A DNA stretch of 18,739 bases, from the NCBI GenBank assembly GCA_009936895.1, contig JAACDS010000091.1, positions 1 to 18,739 of the forward strand, given 5' to 3'. Source of the stretch: Pseudomonadota bacterium. Lineage in GTDB: Bacteria; Pseudomonadota; Gammaproteobacteria; Pseudomonadales; Azotimanducaceae. This document shows positions 1-7,803 of this stretch, one piece after another (positions within the stretch are counted from its first letter, which is position 1; each line of letters starts with the position of its first letter). The notes beneath the pieces are model-generated. The model did no database searches and was not told the origin of the DNA. It saw only the letters and a program-made list of their open reading frames with translations. The position numbers and the translations under genes were made by a program.

Positions 1-1
1 A

Positions 2-904
2 TCATTTCTCTACCACCTGCCGGACAATCAGGTGTCCTTGGGCCTGATTGTCGATCTCAGCTACAAGAACCCTCACCTGTCACCCTTCGACGAGATGCAG
101 CGCTGGGAGCACCATCCGCTGATTGCCGATGTGCTGGAAGGTGGAGAGCGCGTTTCCTATGGCGCCCGAGCCATTTCCAAGGGCGGTCTGCAGGCACTAC
201 CCAAACTCACCGTGCCCGGAGCACTGATTGCCGGTGACGATGCCGGCTTTTTGAACGTGCTGAAAATCAAGGGCAGCCATACGGCGATGAAGTCTGGCAT
301 GTTGGCGGCTGAAGCGACGTTTGATGAGCTGGGCCAAGGCCATGCTCAAACCGAGGCCGCCTCATTCCAGACACGGTTTGAAAATTCGTGGTTGTACGAC
401 GAACTGCATCGCTCTCGCAATGTTGGTCCAGCCCTGCACAAACTCGGTGTTTTGGGTGGCTCAGGCTACGCCTTTACCGATCAGTTTTTCGCCGGCAATC
501 AGCCTTGGACACTGACAGACCCCATCCCGGATCACGCCACGCTGAAGCCAGCGGCGGCCAGCAAGCCGATCGACTACCCGAAGCCCGACGGTGTGCTGTC
601 GTTCGACAAGCTGTCGTCGGTGTTCTTGTCCAACACAAATCACGAGGAAGACCAGCCCTGTCATTTGACGTTAAAAGATGCTGACGTGCCGATACGCGAC
701 AACTTGCCCATGTACGCAGAGCCCGCCCAGCGCTACTGCCCCGCAGGCGTGTATGAAATCGTTGAAGAAACCGACGGACCGCGTTTTCAGATCAATGCAC
801 AAAACTGTGTGCACTGTAAGACCTGTGACATTAAGGATCCGTCACAAAACATCACTTGGGTGGTGCCCGAGGGTGCTGGCGGCCCCAACTACCCGAATAT
901 GTAG
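2..904 (+). CDS. Electron-transfer flavoprotein-ubiquinone oxidoreductase (ETF-QO), 5'-truncated by the window edge
   Basis: Only the C-terminal ~300 of the usual ~550 residues are present; the frame is open to the left edge, so the GTG at 32 is not taken as a start. ETF-QO is a membrane-bound FAD and 4Fe-4S enzyme passing electrons from electron-transfer flavoprotein (fatty-acid and amino-acid oxidation) to ubiquinone. Seen: the family's conserved C-terminal ferredoxin-like region, with the first cluster cysteine in CPAGVYE (codon 737-739) and three more in CVHCKTC (codons from 806, 815 and 824), followed by DIKDP and the terminal family signature GGPNYPNM just before the TAG stop. The segment SYKNPHLSPFDEMQRWEHHP near the left edge is also typical of the family. 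The FAD-binding N-terminus lies outside the window. A strong terminator follows, so the gene ends its transcription unit. Confidence 0.96.
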   Translation, partial: SFLYHLPDNQVSLGLIVDLSYKNPHLSPFDEMQRWEHHPLIADVLEGGERVSYGARAISKGGLQALPKLTVPGALIAGDDAGFLNVLKIKGSHTAMKSGMLAAEATFDELGQGHAQTEAASFQTRFENSWLYDELHRSRNVGPALHKLGVLGGSGYAFTDQFFAGNQPWTLTDPIPDHATLKPAAASKPIDYPKPDGVLSFDKLSSVFLSNTNHEEDQPCHLTLKDADVPIRDNLPMYAEPAQRYCPAGVYEIVEETDGPRFQINAQNCVHCKTCDIKDPSQNITWVVPEGAGGPNYPNM

Positions 905-921
905 GCTCGGCCTCGGAGCAC

Positions 922-949
922 AAGCGCCGGTCGTCTGGCGCTTTTTTTT
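922..949 (+). terminator. Intrinsic terminator after the ETF-QO gene
   Basis: Seven-base perfect stem AAGCGCC (922-928) / GGCGCTT (937-943) with an 8-nt loop, running into eight T residues (942-949). It lies 18 bases after the stop codon. No A-run precedes the stem, so it should not work for the oppositely oriented DUF1285 gene. Confidence 0.9.
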
Positions 950-988
950 GCCTGACGTTTACCCACCGACCGTAAGCGATCGCAAGTC

Positions 989-1522
989 CTAGGCGATCAC
1001 CGATCCCAAGTTGAACCCACAGCCATTGCTGTAAACGAACAGGTCGTCGCCCTGTTGTTCCCCTTCTTCCACCAAGCGGTAGAAAACACTGCGCTGAATT
1101 CTAGCTTCCAGCCCATCTCTGATGTGCAGAAACGGTCGACCGTCGCGCATCACAATCGGGTGATCCTGATCGGCGACGACGTAGTCCCCTACATTGGTGC
1201 TAAAAAGCAACTGTTTCGCTGTCCCCTGCCCTCTGACGTCCAGATTGATGGCAATAAAGGGCGCCTCTTCCACCACGATTTTCATTTTTTCCGCTGGCGT
1301 TACCAGATAGTAGCCATCGTCCTCGCGACGTAAAATCGTCGCAAACAGATCCACTAGGGGTTGGCGCTGTATTCGTGTGCCCTCGTGATACCAAGCGCCC
1401 TCCCGATCGATACGAATATCAATTACCCCAGCATGCTCTGGCCGCCACAGGTGCAGAGGCGGCAGACGTTTGCTGCGTTGCAGGTTGGTCAGGGTTTCAA
1501 ACAAATCGTCGATATCAGACAT
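989..1522 (-). CDS. DUF1285 family protein, function unknown
   Basis: 177 residues, the usual length of this family of small soluble proteins found in proteobacteria. Recognised from the conserved order: a W-x-P motif followed by GVIDIRIDREGAWYHEGTRI, LVDLFATILRREDDGYYLVTP, and a C-terminal RSVFYRLVEEG segment. No signal peptide or membrane segment is visible. The start ATG has a good Shine-Dalgarno (AAGG, six bases upstream on the minus strand). No biochemical role is established for the family as far as I know, and the neighbours do not point to one: moaA is the next gene upstream, in the same direction but 126 bases away, so co-transcription is possible but not shown. No terminator is visible at its end. 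Confidence 0.88.
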   Translation of the reverse strand: MSDIDDLFETLTNLQRSKRLPPLHLWRPEHAGVIDIRIDREGAWYHEGTRIQRQPLVDLFATILRREDDGYYLVTPAEKMKIVVEEAPFIAINLDVRGQGTAKQLLFSTNVGDYVVADQDHPIVMRDGRPFLHIRDGLEARIQRSVFYRLVEEGEQQGDDLFVYSNGCGFNLGSVIA

Positions 1523-1648
1523 ATCGTACCTTGGCGGCTGGCTGGACTCGGGGCTGAAGATTAAACGCTAAGGGCGCAAAGAAATGAGCGAGGTTTACGA
1601 CTTTTCTTCACCCGGCGGCCTCGATGCTGACGCTTCAGAGGTGGCGCA

Positions 1649-2644
1649 TTAACCGCCAATAAATTTCATCACCGTGACTTCGCCCTGAAAATTCTCGCTC
1701 TGCTTGTCGGCGAGCGCCCCCAGCAATACCTGATGCAACGCCTGCTGAGCGTCATCGTCCGGCAGAGTCAGTAAGTGACGAATATCCGATGAACGCGCAC
1801 TGGATAAGCACCCGTACAGGGCTCCGTTGGACGACAGCCGAAGCCGCGTACAGTTTCGACAAAAGGGCTCGCTTTCGTTGGCTATGATGCCAAACGTGCC
1901 CTTTTCCGGAATCTCGTAGCGTACGGCGGTGGAATCAAAGGGTGCGTCAGTACGGCTGAACGTATACCGCGACGCGATGAGGTCAAGAATTTTTTGCATG
2001 GAGAAAAATTCTTGGTCGTAGGTCGGGCTGGCCTGCAGATGGCCCATGTTCATCAGTTCAATAAACCGCAGCTCGATACCCCGCTCAAGTGCGTAGTCGA
2101 GCATCGGCAAAATCTGGTCTTCATTCACCTGATTCATGGGCACCATGTTGATCTTTACTTTCAGACCACCCGCCTGCATCAGTTCAATGCCGTGCAGCAC
2201 GGTATTCAAATCCCCTGAGCGGGCGATGTCGCGAAAGTGCTCTCGGTTCAAGGTGTCCAGACTGACGTTAATGCGCTTCATGCCCGAGTCAATAATTGCC
2301 TGAGCGTAGCGCGGCAACAGTTGCCCGTTGGTGGTGAGGGAGACGTCGGTGAGGCCAAGCCCCATGATGCCTTTGAGCGTCTCGGGAAACTTCGGTGACA
2401 GCAAGGGTTCGCCGCCGGTAATACGCACTTTGTCGATGCCGGCTGTCGCGATAAGTAACTGGGTTGCGCGAACGATCTCTTCGCCACTGAGTTCGTAGGC
2501 GGCAGCCTGTAGACGCTTGCCATTAGGCACACAATAGGTGCAGGCATAGTTACAGGCAGCCGTAAGACTCAGGCGCAAATTGCGGAACCGACGACCCAGT
2601 CGATCAACGATTAAATGCTGCTTATCGTTGTGTATTTCTTGCAT
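1649..2644 (-). CDS. moaA: GTP 3',8-cyclase MoaA (molybdenum cofactor biosynthesis)
   Basis: 331 residues, full length. Radical-SAM enzyme that with MoaC converts GTP to cyclic pyranopterin monophosphate, the first step of molybdopterin synthesis in the cytoplasm. Seen: N-terminal SAM-cluster motif CNYACTYC (C31, C35, C38); ITGGEPLL at 75-82; C-terminal second-cluster cysteines C262, C265 and C279, with R267 and R269 between them in the CTRLRL segment that contacts GTP in characterised MoaA; and the C-terminal Gly-Gly (330-331) known to be needed for activity. ATG is preceded by AGGA five bases upstream. It lies 39 bases downstream of murF and is probably co-transcribed with it. The other moa/moe genes are not in the window, so the molybdenum cofactor pathway is scattered in this genome. 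Confidence 0.95.
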   Translation of the reverse strand: MQEIHNDKQHLIVDRLGRRFRNLRLSLTAACNYACTYCVPNGKRLQAAAYELSGEEIVRATQLLIATAGIDKVRITGGEPLLSPKFPETLKGIMGLGLTDVSLTTNGQLLPRYAQAIIDSGMKRINVSLDTLNREHFRDIARSGDLNTVLHGIELMQAGGLKVKINMVPMNQVNEDQILPMLDYALERGIELRFIELMNMGHLQASPTYDQEFFSMQKILDLIASRYTFSRTDAPFDSTAVRYEIPEKGTFGIIANESEPFCRNCTRLRLSSNGALYGCLSSARSSDIRHLLTLPDDDAQQALHQVLLGALADKQSENFQGEVTVMKFIGG

Positions 2645-2683
2645 AAAATTCCTGCAATTTGCTGCGCAAACCCTACTCAGCGC

Positions 2684-4066
2684 TCACAGCTGTGCGAGCA
2701 GTTGATCCACAAAGCCCTCAGCCCAAAACACGCGATTGGATCCTTTGACCAAAACACGATCACCGGGCTCAAGTCTGGCGACCAATTGCGCCGCTGTATC
2801 AGACGATACACCGCCGTACGTGGCCAACATTCGATTCCTACGCTGATGGTTTGACCCCTCAGCCTCCATCTCTGACCAAGCCTGTTGCATGGCTTGGCCC
2901 ACCAAAACCATACCATGTAATGCGGGGTCATCGGCGATGGATTCCAGCAGTTCGCGGTGGGCTGTTGCGCTCTCATCGCCCAACTCTCGCATTTCACCCA
3001 AGCAGGCGTAACGTTTGCCGTTCGCAGGCTCTGCAAGAAAGGCCGATAGCGCGGCCTTCATACTGTTGGGATTGGCGTTGTAACTGTCATCGACTACCTC
3101 TACGCCGCCTTTGAAGCGCACATCACCACGCCCTGACGGAACAATGGCATCATCCAAGCTCAACGCTGGGCCAATATCCAAAGCCAGCAGTTTCGCAGCC
3201 AACACGCAGGCGCTGAGGGTCAGGGCGCGATGAGCCCCCCCTCCGGGGACACGTGCGGTTAACGGCTCGCCAAACAATGACAGTGTCATGGTGTCACCGT
3301 GAATCGACGTGATTCGAGCGTCGCTGTCATGGCCATGACCAAAACGATAACCCGATATGCCGAGCTCATCATGAACCACCCGCAAACCCGAACTAGGCAG
3401 CGTGCAAAAAATTGCGGCCTTCTCCTCGATCAAGGCATCTCGAGAAGCGAAATTTTCAATATGAGCATTGTGCACGTTGAGCAGAATTGCCAAGTCTGGT
3501 TGCACCATTTCGGTGAGCGGCTGAATCTCACCCGGGTAACTGGTGCCAATTTCGAATACCCAGGCTGGCGCCTGCTGCCATGCATTGGCTAAAGAAAGTG
3601 GCACGCCAATGTGGTTATTGAAACTGCCCGGCGGTGCGTAGGCATCCAACGCCGCCGCTAAAAACGTTTTGGCGGTGGTTTTACCGCTGCTGCCCGTTAC
3701 CGCGATGACCGGCCCAGGCAAGCGGGCTCTGGCAGCCGCACCGAGTTGCCACAAGCCGGTATAGGTGTCTGCTGTCTCAAACTGGGGAATAGGCAGGTCC
3801 TGAGGCCGAGCGACCAAGGCAGCAAGGGCGCCACGAGCCAGCGCATGGGCTATGTAATCGTGGCCGTCTGCGGCACTGCGAACACTGGGATGAAAGCGCT
3901 CACCGGGGTCTCCCGCCAGGGCAACGAAGAGATCACCGGGCTCAACCAGACGGCTGTCCACCGTCACCCCGGTGATCTGTTGACCGGACGCGGTTCCGCC
4001 GGCAAAAAGTGCCGAGAGTTCCGACATTGTCCAAGACGCGGACTGTTGAGTACCCTGATGTTCCAT
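2684..4066 (-). CDS. murF: UDP-N-acetylmuramoyl-tripeptide--D-alanyl-D-alanine ligase MurF
   Basis: 460 residues from the chosen ATG at 4066. Cytoplasmic ATP-dependent ligase adding D-Ala-D-Ala to UDP-MurNAc-tripeptide, the last soluble step of peptidoglycan precursor synthesis. Seen: N-terminal Mur domain with TGVTVDSRLVEPGDLFVAL (32-50); P-loop TGSSGKTT (124-131); FNNHIGVPLSL (149-159); the EIG-x-x-x-PGEI segment (172-181); N-x-x-x-AHIENF (197-206); DDSYNANPNSM (326-336); and C-terminal VLVKGSN (438-444). The frame stays open upstream to 4135, but those 23 residues do not look like MurF and would reach into the sppA promoter region. The Shine-Dalgarno at 4066 is weak; ATG 4027 is a less likely alternative. 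Unusually, murF sits outside a division/cell-wall cluster, paired with moaA 39 bases downstream. Confidence 0.93.
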   Translation of the reverse strand: MEHQGTQQSASWTMSELSALFAGGTASGQQITGVTVDSRLVEPGDLFVALAGDPGERFHPSVRSAADGHDYIAHALARGALAALVARPQDLPIPQFETADTYTGLWQLGAAARARLPGPVIAVTGSSGKTTAKTFLAAALDAYAPPGSFNNHIGVPLSLANAWQQAPAWVFEIGTSYPGEIQPLTEMVQPDLAILLNVHNAHIENFASRDALIEEKAAIFCTLPSSGLRVVHDELGISGYRFGHGHDSDARITSIHGDTMTLSLFGEPLTARVPGGGAHRALTLSACVLAAKLLALDIGPALSLDDAIVPSGRGDVRFKGGVEVVDDSYNANPNSMKAALSAFLAEPANGKRYACLGEMRELGDESATAHRELLESIADDPALHGMVLVGQAMQQAWSEMEAEGSNHQRRNRMLATYGGVSSDTAAQLVARLEPGDRVLVKGSNRVFWAEGFVDQLLAQL

Positions 4067-4118
4067 GGCGTCATAGTAGCCCGATTCACGACCCAGGGTT
4101 AAGCACGTCACCAAACCG

Positions 4119-4135
4119 ATGATTGCCGGAATCAT
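4119..4135. promoter_or_regulatory. Inverted repeat in the murF-sppA divergent intergenic region (candidate operator)
   Basis: Perfect 6-base arms ATGATT (4119-4124) and AATCAT (4130-4135) around a 5-base spacer. It lies 53 bases upstream of murF and 68 bases upstream of sppA, in the only space where promoters for both can be. No poly-T follows, so it does not look like a terminator. No regulator is recognised from the sequence; a chance repeat cannot be excluded. Confidence 0.3.
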
Positions 4136-4202
4136 TCATAGGCTTGTTGGCGCCGTGACGGTAAGCTTTTCCGACCAGTGCTTTTTTCCATGGAGACCCC
4201 AA

Positions 4203-6038
4203 ATGTCAGATACCGTGCCCAAAGAAGGTTTTTTTTCGCGTTGGGGCCGCCGCATCACCAGCCTGCGGAATTTTGTCGTCAATGCCGCCTTCTTGCTGTT
4301 TTTTCTGGTGGTCCTTAGCGCCTTACTGAGCGCACCGGATCAACCTGAAATTGCCGCCGACAGCGCCTTGTTCATCAATCCTACCGGTACCCTCGTCGAA
4401 CAAATCACCCCACCCAGCGATTGGCGGGACCTGATCTTTCAGCCTGCGGATCAGGGTCTGATCGAAGTCGGCGATGTACTCAAAAGCATTGACCTGGCTG
4501 CACAGGACGACCGAATCACGACATTGGTTCTAAAGCTGGATCAGTTATCTGGCCTCACGTCGAGCCGCTCCATCAGCATTGGTGCACGAATCGCCGCCTT
4601 CCGTGACACCGGAAAGAGCGTCATCGCCTACACCCAATACAGCGGTCAATTCCAATATTTGACCGCAAGCTACGCCGATCAGGTGTTCTTGCACCCCATG
4701 GGCGGCATCGTGCTATCTGGCCTGGGCGGCGACCGGCTCTACTTCGCCGACATGCTGGAGAAGCTCAAGGTCAAAATGCACATCTTTCGCGTGGGCGAAT
4801 ACAAATCCGCCACAGAACCCTTCTCGCGCAATGCCATGTCAGACTCCGCTCGCCAAGACAGCCAGCGCCTGGTTGACGGTATTTGGCAAACGGTTACCGA
4901 TGCCATTGCCAGCAATCGAGGCCTGAGCACCGATGCTGTTTCGACCTTTGCCAACAACTTCGACGTCTTGTTACAAGACGCTCAAGGCGACGGTGCGAAG
5001 GCTACTCTGGACAGCAACCTGGTGGATGGGTTGGCAACGTCTGAAGAATTCCGTCGACGGATCGGTGCTCGGGTGGGCTGGCAGGATGACAGGCTAAATG
5101 GCATCGACTTTCAGTGGTATTTGGCGATGAACCCCGACGCGATACTACCGTCGGAAGAGGCGGTTGGCGTCATCACGGTGCAAGGCGCGATTATGGAATC
5201 CGGTCTGGCAAGCAGTGAGGTGGCCAGCGCCGAAGCGTTGGTGGAACAGATCCGCATGGCCAAAAACGACGAGCGTATCAAGGCCCTCGTATTACGGGTT
5301 GATTCCCCCGGTGGCAGTGCCTTTGCCTCGGAATTGATTCGTGAAGAACTGCTCGCCCTGCAAGCAACCGGCAAGCCCGTTGTGGCGGCATTTGCGACCG
5401 TGGCAGCCTCAGGCGGCTACTGGATATCCGCCAGCGCGGACGCAATTTTCGCCGAACCCACCACCATCACGGGTTCCATTGGCATTTTCGGCATTCTGCC
5501 CAACGTTTCTGAGAGTTTGGGTGCCCTGGGAATTCACGCCGATGGTGTCTCCAGCGCACCTCTCGCCCGCGGCCTCAGCGCGGTTGGCGACCTGAGCGAT
5601 CAGGCCAAAAATATCCTTCAGCTTTCCATCGAACACGGTTACGCCGAATTCATTGATTTGGTCGTGAACGGACGCGGCATGACCCAAACGGATGTGGAGG
5701 CAATTGCTCAAGGTCAGGTTTGGAGCGGCCTTACCGCAAAAAATATCGGCTTAGTCGATGAGTTGGGCGGCCTACAGCAAGCCTCAGACCACGCTGCGGA
5801 ACTTGCGGGTCTGGCGAACTGGACCATCAAGGACATTCGGACGCCCTTGGACCCGCAAAGCCAGATTATGATGGAACTGATGCAGGCCACAGGAGCGACG
5901 CCTGTAGACAACCGCTTCGACCAATGGACCCGACAACTGCCTTGGTTGGCGCCCTTACGGAGCAGTATTGGCCAACTCTCAGCGTTTAATGACCCCAGAC
6001 ACGTCTATGCCATGTGCCTGAGCTGCGTGGCTCGCTAA
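4203..6038 (+). CDS. sppA: Signal peptide peptidase SppA, long (67 kDa) form
   Basis: 611 residues from ATG 4203, close to the 618 of E. coli SppA. Inner-membrane serine protease with a Ser/Lys dyad that degrades signal peptides left after protein export. Seen: a single N-terminal membrane segment at about 20-42 (LRNFVVNAAFLLFFLVVLSA); two tandem peptidase-S49 halves; the catalytic lysine K201 in GEYKSATEPF of the first half; and the nucleophile S403 in AASGGYWIS of the second half, followed by TTITGSIGIFG. DSPGGS precedes the serine as in the family. The start is fixed by GGAG at 4192-4195, seven bases upstream; an in-frame ATG at 4119 would add 28 residues with no family character. It diverges from murF and meets the AGCS gene tail to tail with a 3-base overlap. 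Confidence 0.95.
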   Translation: MSDTVPKEGFFSRWGRRITSLRNFVVNAAFLLFFLVVLSALLSAPDQPEIAADSALFINPTGTLVEQITPPSDWRDLIFQPADQGLIEVGDVLKSIDLAAQDDRITTLVLKLDQLSGLTSSRSISIGARIAAFRDTGKSVIAYTQYSGQFQYLTASYADQVFLHPMGGIVLSGLGGDRLYFADMLEKLKVKMHIFRVGEYKSATEPFSRNAMSDSARQDSQRLVDGIWQTVTDAIASNRGLSTDAVSTFANNFDVLLQDAQGDGAKATLDSNLVDGLATSEEFRRRIGARVGWQDDRLNGIDFQWYLAMNPDAILPSEEAVGVITVQGAIMESGLASSEVASAEALVEQIRMAKNDERIKALVLRVDSPGGSAFASELIREELLALQATGKPVVAAFATVAASGGYWISASADAIFAEPTTITGSIGIFGILPNVSESLGALGIHADGVSSAPLARGLSAVGDLSDQAKNILQLSIEHGYAEFIDLVVNGRGMTQTDVEAIAQGQVWSGLTAKNIGLVDELGGLQQASDHAAELAGLANWTIKDIRTPLDPQSQIMMELMQATGATPVDNRFDQWTRQLPWLAPLRSSIGQLSAFNDPRHVYAMCLSCVAR

Positions 6039-7708
6039 CCGGACTCGACGGAGCGGTTTTTTTGCCAATAGTCCTGAGTCATCTGCTTGACCTCCTTGCG
6101 CATTAAAAACATGCCAATCAGGTTAGGCAGGGTCATCAGCGCGACGGTTACCGCGGAGATCAACCAAATCAGCGACGTATCGACAATGGTCGCCAGAAAA
6201 AATCCCAGCACGTACAGACACCGGTAAGGCAGCACCCACGCGGTGCCCACCAAGTACGTGATCGCGCGGTCGCCGTAGTAAGACCAGGCAATCGCCGTGG
6301 AAAACGCAAACAGCGTCAGCCCTACAGTCACCAACAGACCGCCATAACTGCCGAGGAAACTCTGCTCAAAGGCCTTGCTCGTCAGCGGCACCGAGTGCAG
6401 CAGGGATTCCCCGCTGAGGCTCAGCGAACGGTCCATCAACTCACCCTCTTCAACCACCATCAGGCCGTCGAACGGTTCACCCTGAGCAGACACGCGCACG
6501 TTCTCAGCCACGGAACGGTTGTGGATAATCGTGACATTGCTCAGGTCAGGCACACCGGCTTGTACCGTCAGCGTGCCGCTGAAGGCCCGGACCGGGTCGT
6601 TTGCCGGCGGCATCAGATCCAAATGCGCCGACAGCTGACTGACGTGATCAGGATTCTTGTCACTGTATGCCCCGGCCACAATTTCAGTATCGGTTTGACT
6701 AAAGGCCGTTGCGTATTTTTCCTGCCAGACACCAGAGGACAAAATCACCAATCCGGTCAACGTACAGATGATCAGGGTGTCAATGAAGGGCTCGAGAATA
6801 GCCACCATGCCTTCAGCAACCGGCTCCTTAGTTTTCGCCGCTGCGTGAGCAATGGGCGCTGAACCCTGCCCCGCCTCATTGGAATACAGGCCGCGATTGA
6901 CGCCGCGATTAAAGGCGTAGGCAAAAGACGCACCCAAAAAACCACCCGCCGCTGCTGAACCCGTGAAGGCGTATTCAAAGACTGAGGAAAAAGCCGGTAA
7001 GACTTGGTCCAGATTAGAGAAGATCACCGCAAACGCACCCAAGGCATACAGCACTCCCATGGTGGGCACCAAGGCAGCTGCTACAGCAGCGATACGACGC
7101 ACACCACCAACAATAACGAAGGCCATCAGACCCGCAAAAACCAGACCTGTCAGATAAGTGGGCACGCCAAAAGACGTCTCAATGCCCGAGGCCATATTGT
7201 TGGCTTGGGGCATGTTGCCGGAGCCAAAGGAACTGATGACAGTGGCGACAGCAAAAAATACTGCCAACCATTTCATGCCCAGCCCGTATTCCATGTAGTA
7301 CATGGGGCCACCGGCCATAAACCCTTGATCGTCTTGCTTGCGGTACTTATGACTGATGGAGACCTCGACAAATTTCGTCGTCATGCCCAAGAAAGCGGTT
7401 GCCCACATCCAAAACAAGGCTGCCGGACCGCCCAAAAATATCGCAAACGCCACGCCGCCAATGTTTCCCGTTCCTACCGTCCCAGAAAGCGCCGTAGACA
7501 AGGCCTGAAAATGAGACGTATCGCCAGGATCGTCAGACGTTGAATGCTTACCCGTGAGCACAGACCACGCGTGACCAAAGAAACGAATCTGGGGGAACCC
7601 CAGATAAATCGTGAACAAAAGCCCCACACCCAACAGCGCAATAGGAAAATAGGCAGCGCTCCCCAACAGGCTATCCAACAGTGAGAAGAAGTCTGAAATG
7701 AGCGCCAT
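6035..7708 (-). CDS. AGCS-family sodium:alanine/glycine symporter with an enlarged extramembrane loop
   Basis: 557 residues; AGCS proteins are commonly about 440-500. Inner-membrane secondary transporter importing alanine or glycine with Na+. Seen: hydrophobic segments throughout 15-325 and 455-545; the signatures SGTVGTGNIGGVA (75-87), GGPAALFWMWATAFLGM (93-109), FMAGGPMYYME (130-140), SNEAGQGSAPIAHAAA (276-291), EPFIDTLIICTLTGLVIL (306-323) and AFSTAIAWSYYGD (468-480). The family usually has Leu or Gln-like variation at the residue after NEAG. Between SGVW (325-328) and PLTSKAF (441-447) there are about 110 hydrophilic residues, with alternating pattern suggestive of beta strands, where relatives have a short loop. 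ATG has a good Shine-Dalgarno (GGGAG about seven bases upstream). The exact substrate is not readable. It lies 95 bases downstream of the phosphatase gene in the same direction. Confidence 0.92.
   Translation of the reverse strand: MALISDFFSLLDSLLGSAAYFPIALLGVGLLFTIYLGFPQIRFFGHAWSVLTGKHSTSDDPGDTSHFQALSTALSGTVGTGNIGGVAFAIFLGGPAALFWMWATAFLGMTTKFVEVSISHKYRKQDDQGFMAGGPMYYMEYGLGMKWLAVFFAVATVISSFGSGNMPQANNMASGIETSFGVPTYLTGLVFAGLMAFVIVGGVRRIAAVAAALVPTMGVLYALGAFAVIFSNLDQVLPAFSSVFEYAFTGSAAAGGFLGASFAYAFNRGVNRGLYSNEAGQGSAPIAHAAAKTKEPVAEGMVAILEPFIDTLIICTLTGLVILSSGVWQEKYATAFSQTDTEIVAGAYSDKNPDHVSQLSAHLDLMPPANDPVRAFSGTLTVQAGVPDLSNVTIIHNRSVAENVRVSAQGEPFDGLMVVEEGELMDRSLSLSGESLLHSVPLTSKAFEQSFLGSYGGLLVTVGLTLFAFSTAIAWSYYGDRAITYLVGTAWVLPYRCLYVLGFFLATIVDTSLIWLISAVTVALMTLPNLIGMFLMRKEVKQMTQDYWQKNRSVESG
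6037..6063 (+). terminator. Intrinsic terminator of sppA, inside the 3' end of the convergent symporter gene
   Basis: AACCG (6037-6041) pairs with CGGTT (6054-6058), and CTC (6044-6046) with GAG (6051-6053) around a GACG loop, leaving a 2-base bulge; seven T residues follow (6057-6063). The sppA stop codon (6036-6038) forms the base of the stem. The same bases encode the last residues of the symporter on the other strand. Confidence 0.7.
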
Positions 7709-7759
7709 AGGATCTCCCGGGCTTTGGTGTGGCCGCTTGTTAGCCGCCTAAGTGAGTTT

Positions 7760-7781
7760 GGCTAGCGATAAAACGATAGCC
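7760..7781. repeat. Imperfect inverted repeat between the phosphatase and symporter genes
   Basis: Arms GGCTA (7760-7764) and TAGCC (7777-7781), with an inner CG/CG pair (7766-7767 and 7774-7775) separated from the arms by one mismatch, around an ATAAAA centre. It lies 52-73 bases upstream of the symporter start and 23-44 bases after the phosphatase stop (both minus strand). No T-run follows on the minus strand, so a simple intrinsic terminator is not supported; it may be an operator or an RNA hairpin between the two genes. Confidence 0.3.
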
Positions 7782-7803
7782 TCTAAGGTCTGCCGCATTC
7801 GCC

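Noticed and set aside
4067..4135. Longer murF start at 4135
   Set aside because: The added 23 residues (including GLVTCLTLGRESGYY) do not match MurF N-termini and would overlap the divergent promoter region and its inverted repeat.
6395..7543. Long plus-strand open frames opposite the symporter gene
   Set aside because: They are antisense to a clearly conserved membrane protein, are Arg/His/Gln-rich as expected of antisense frames, and show no domain.
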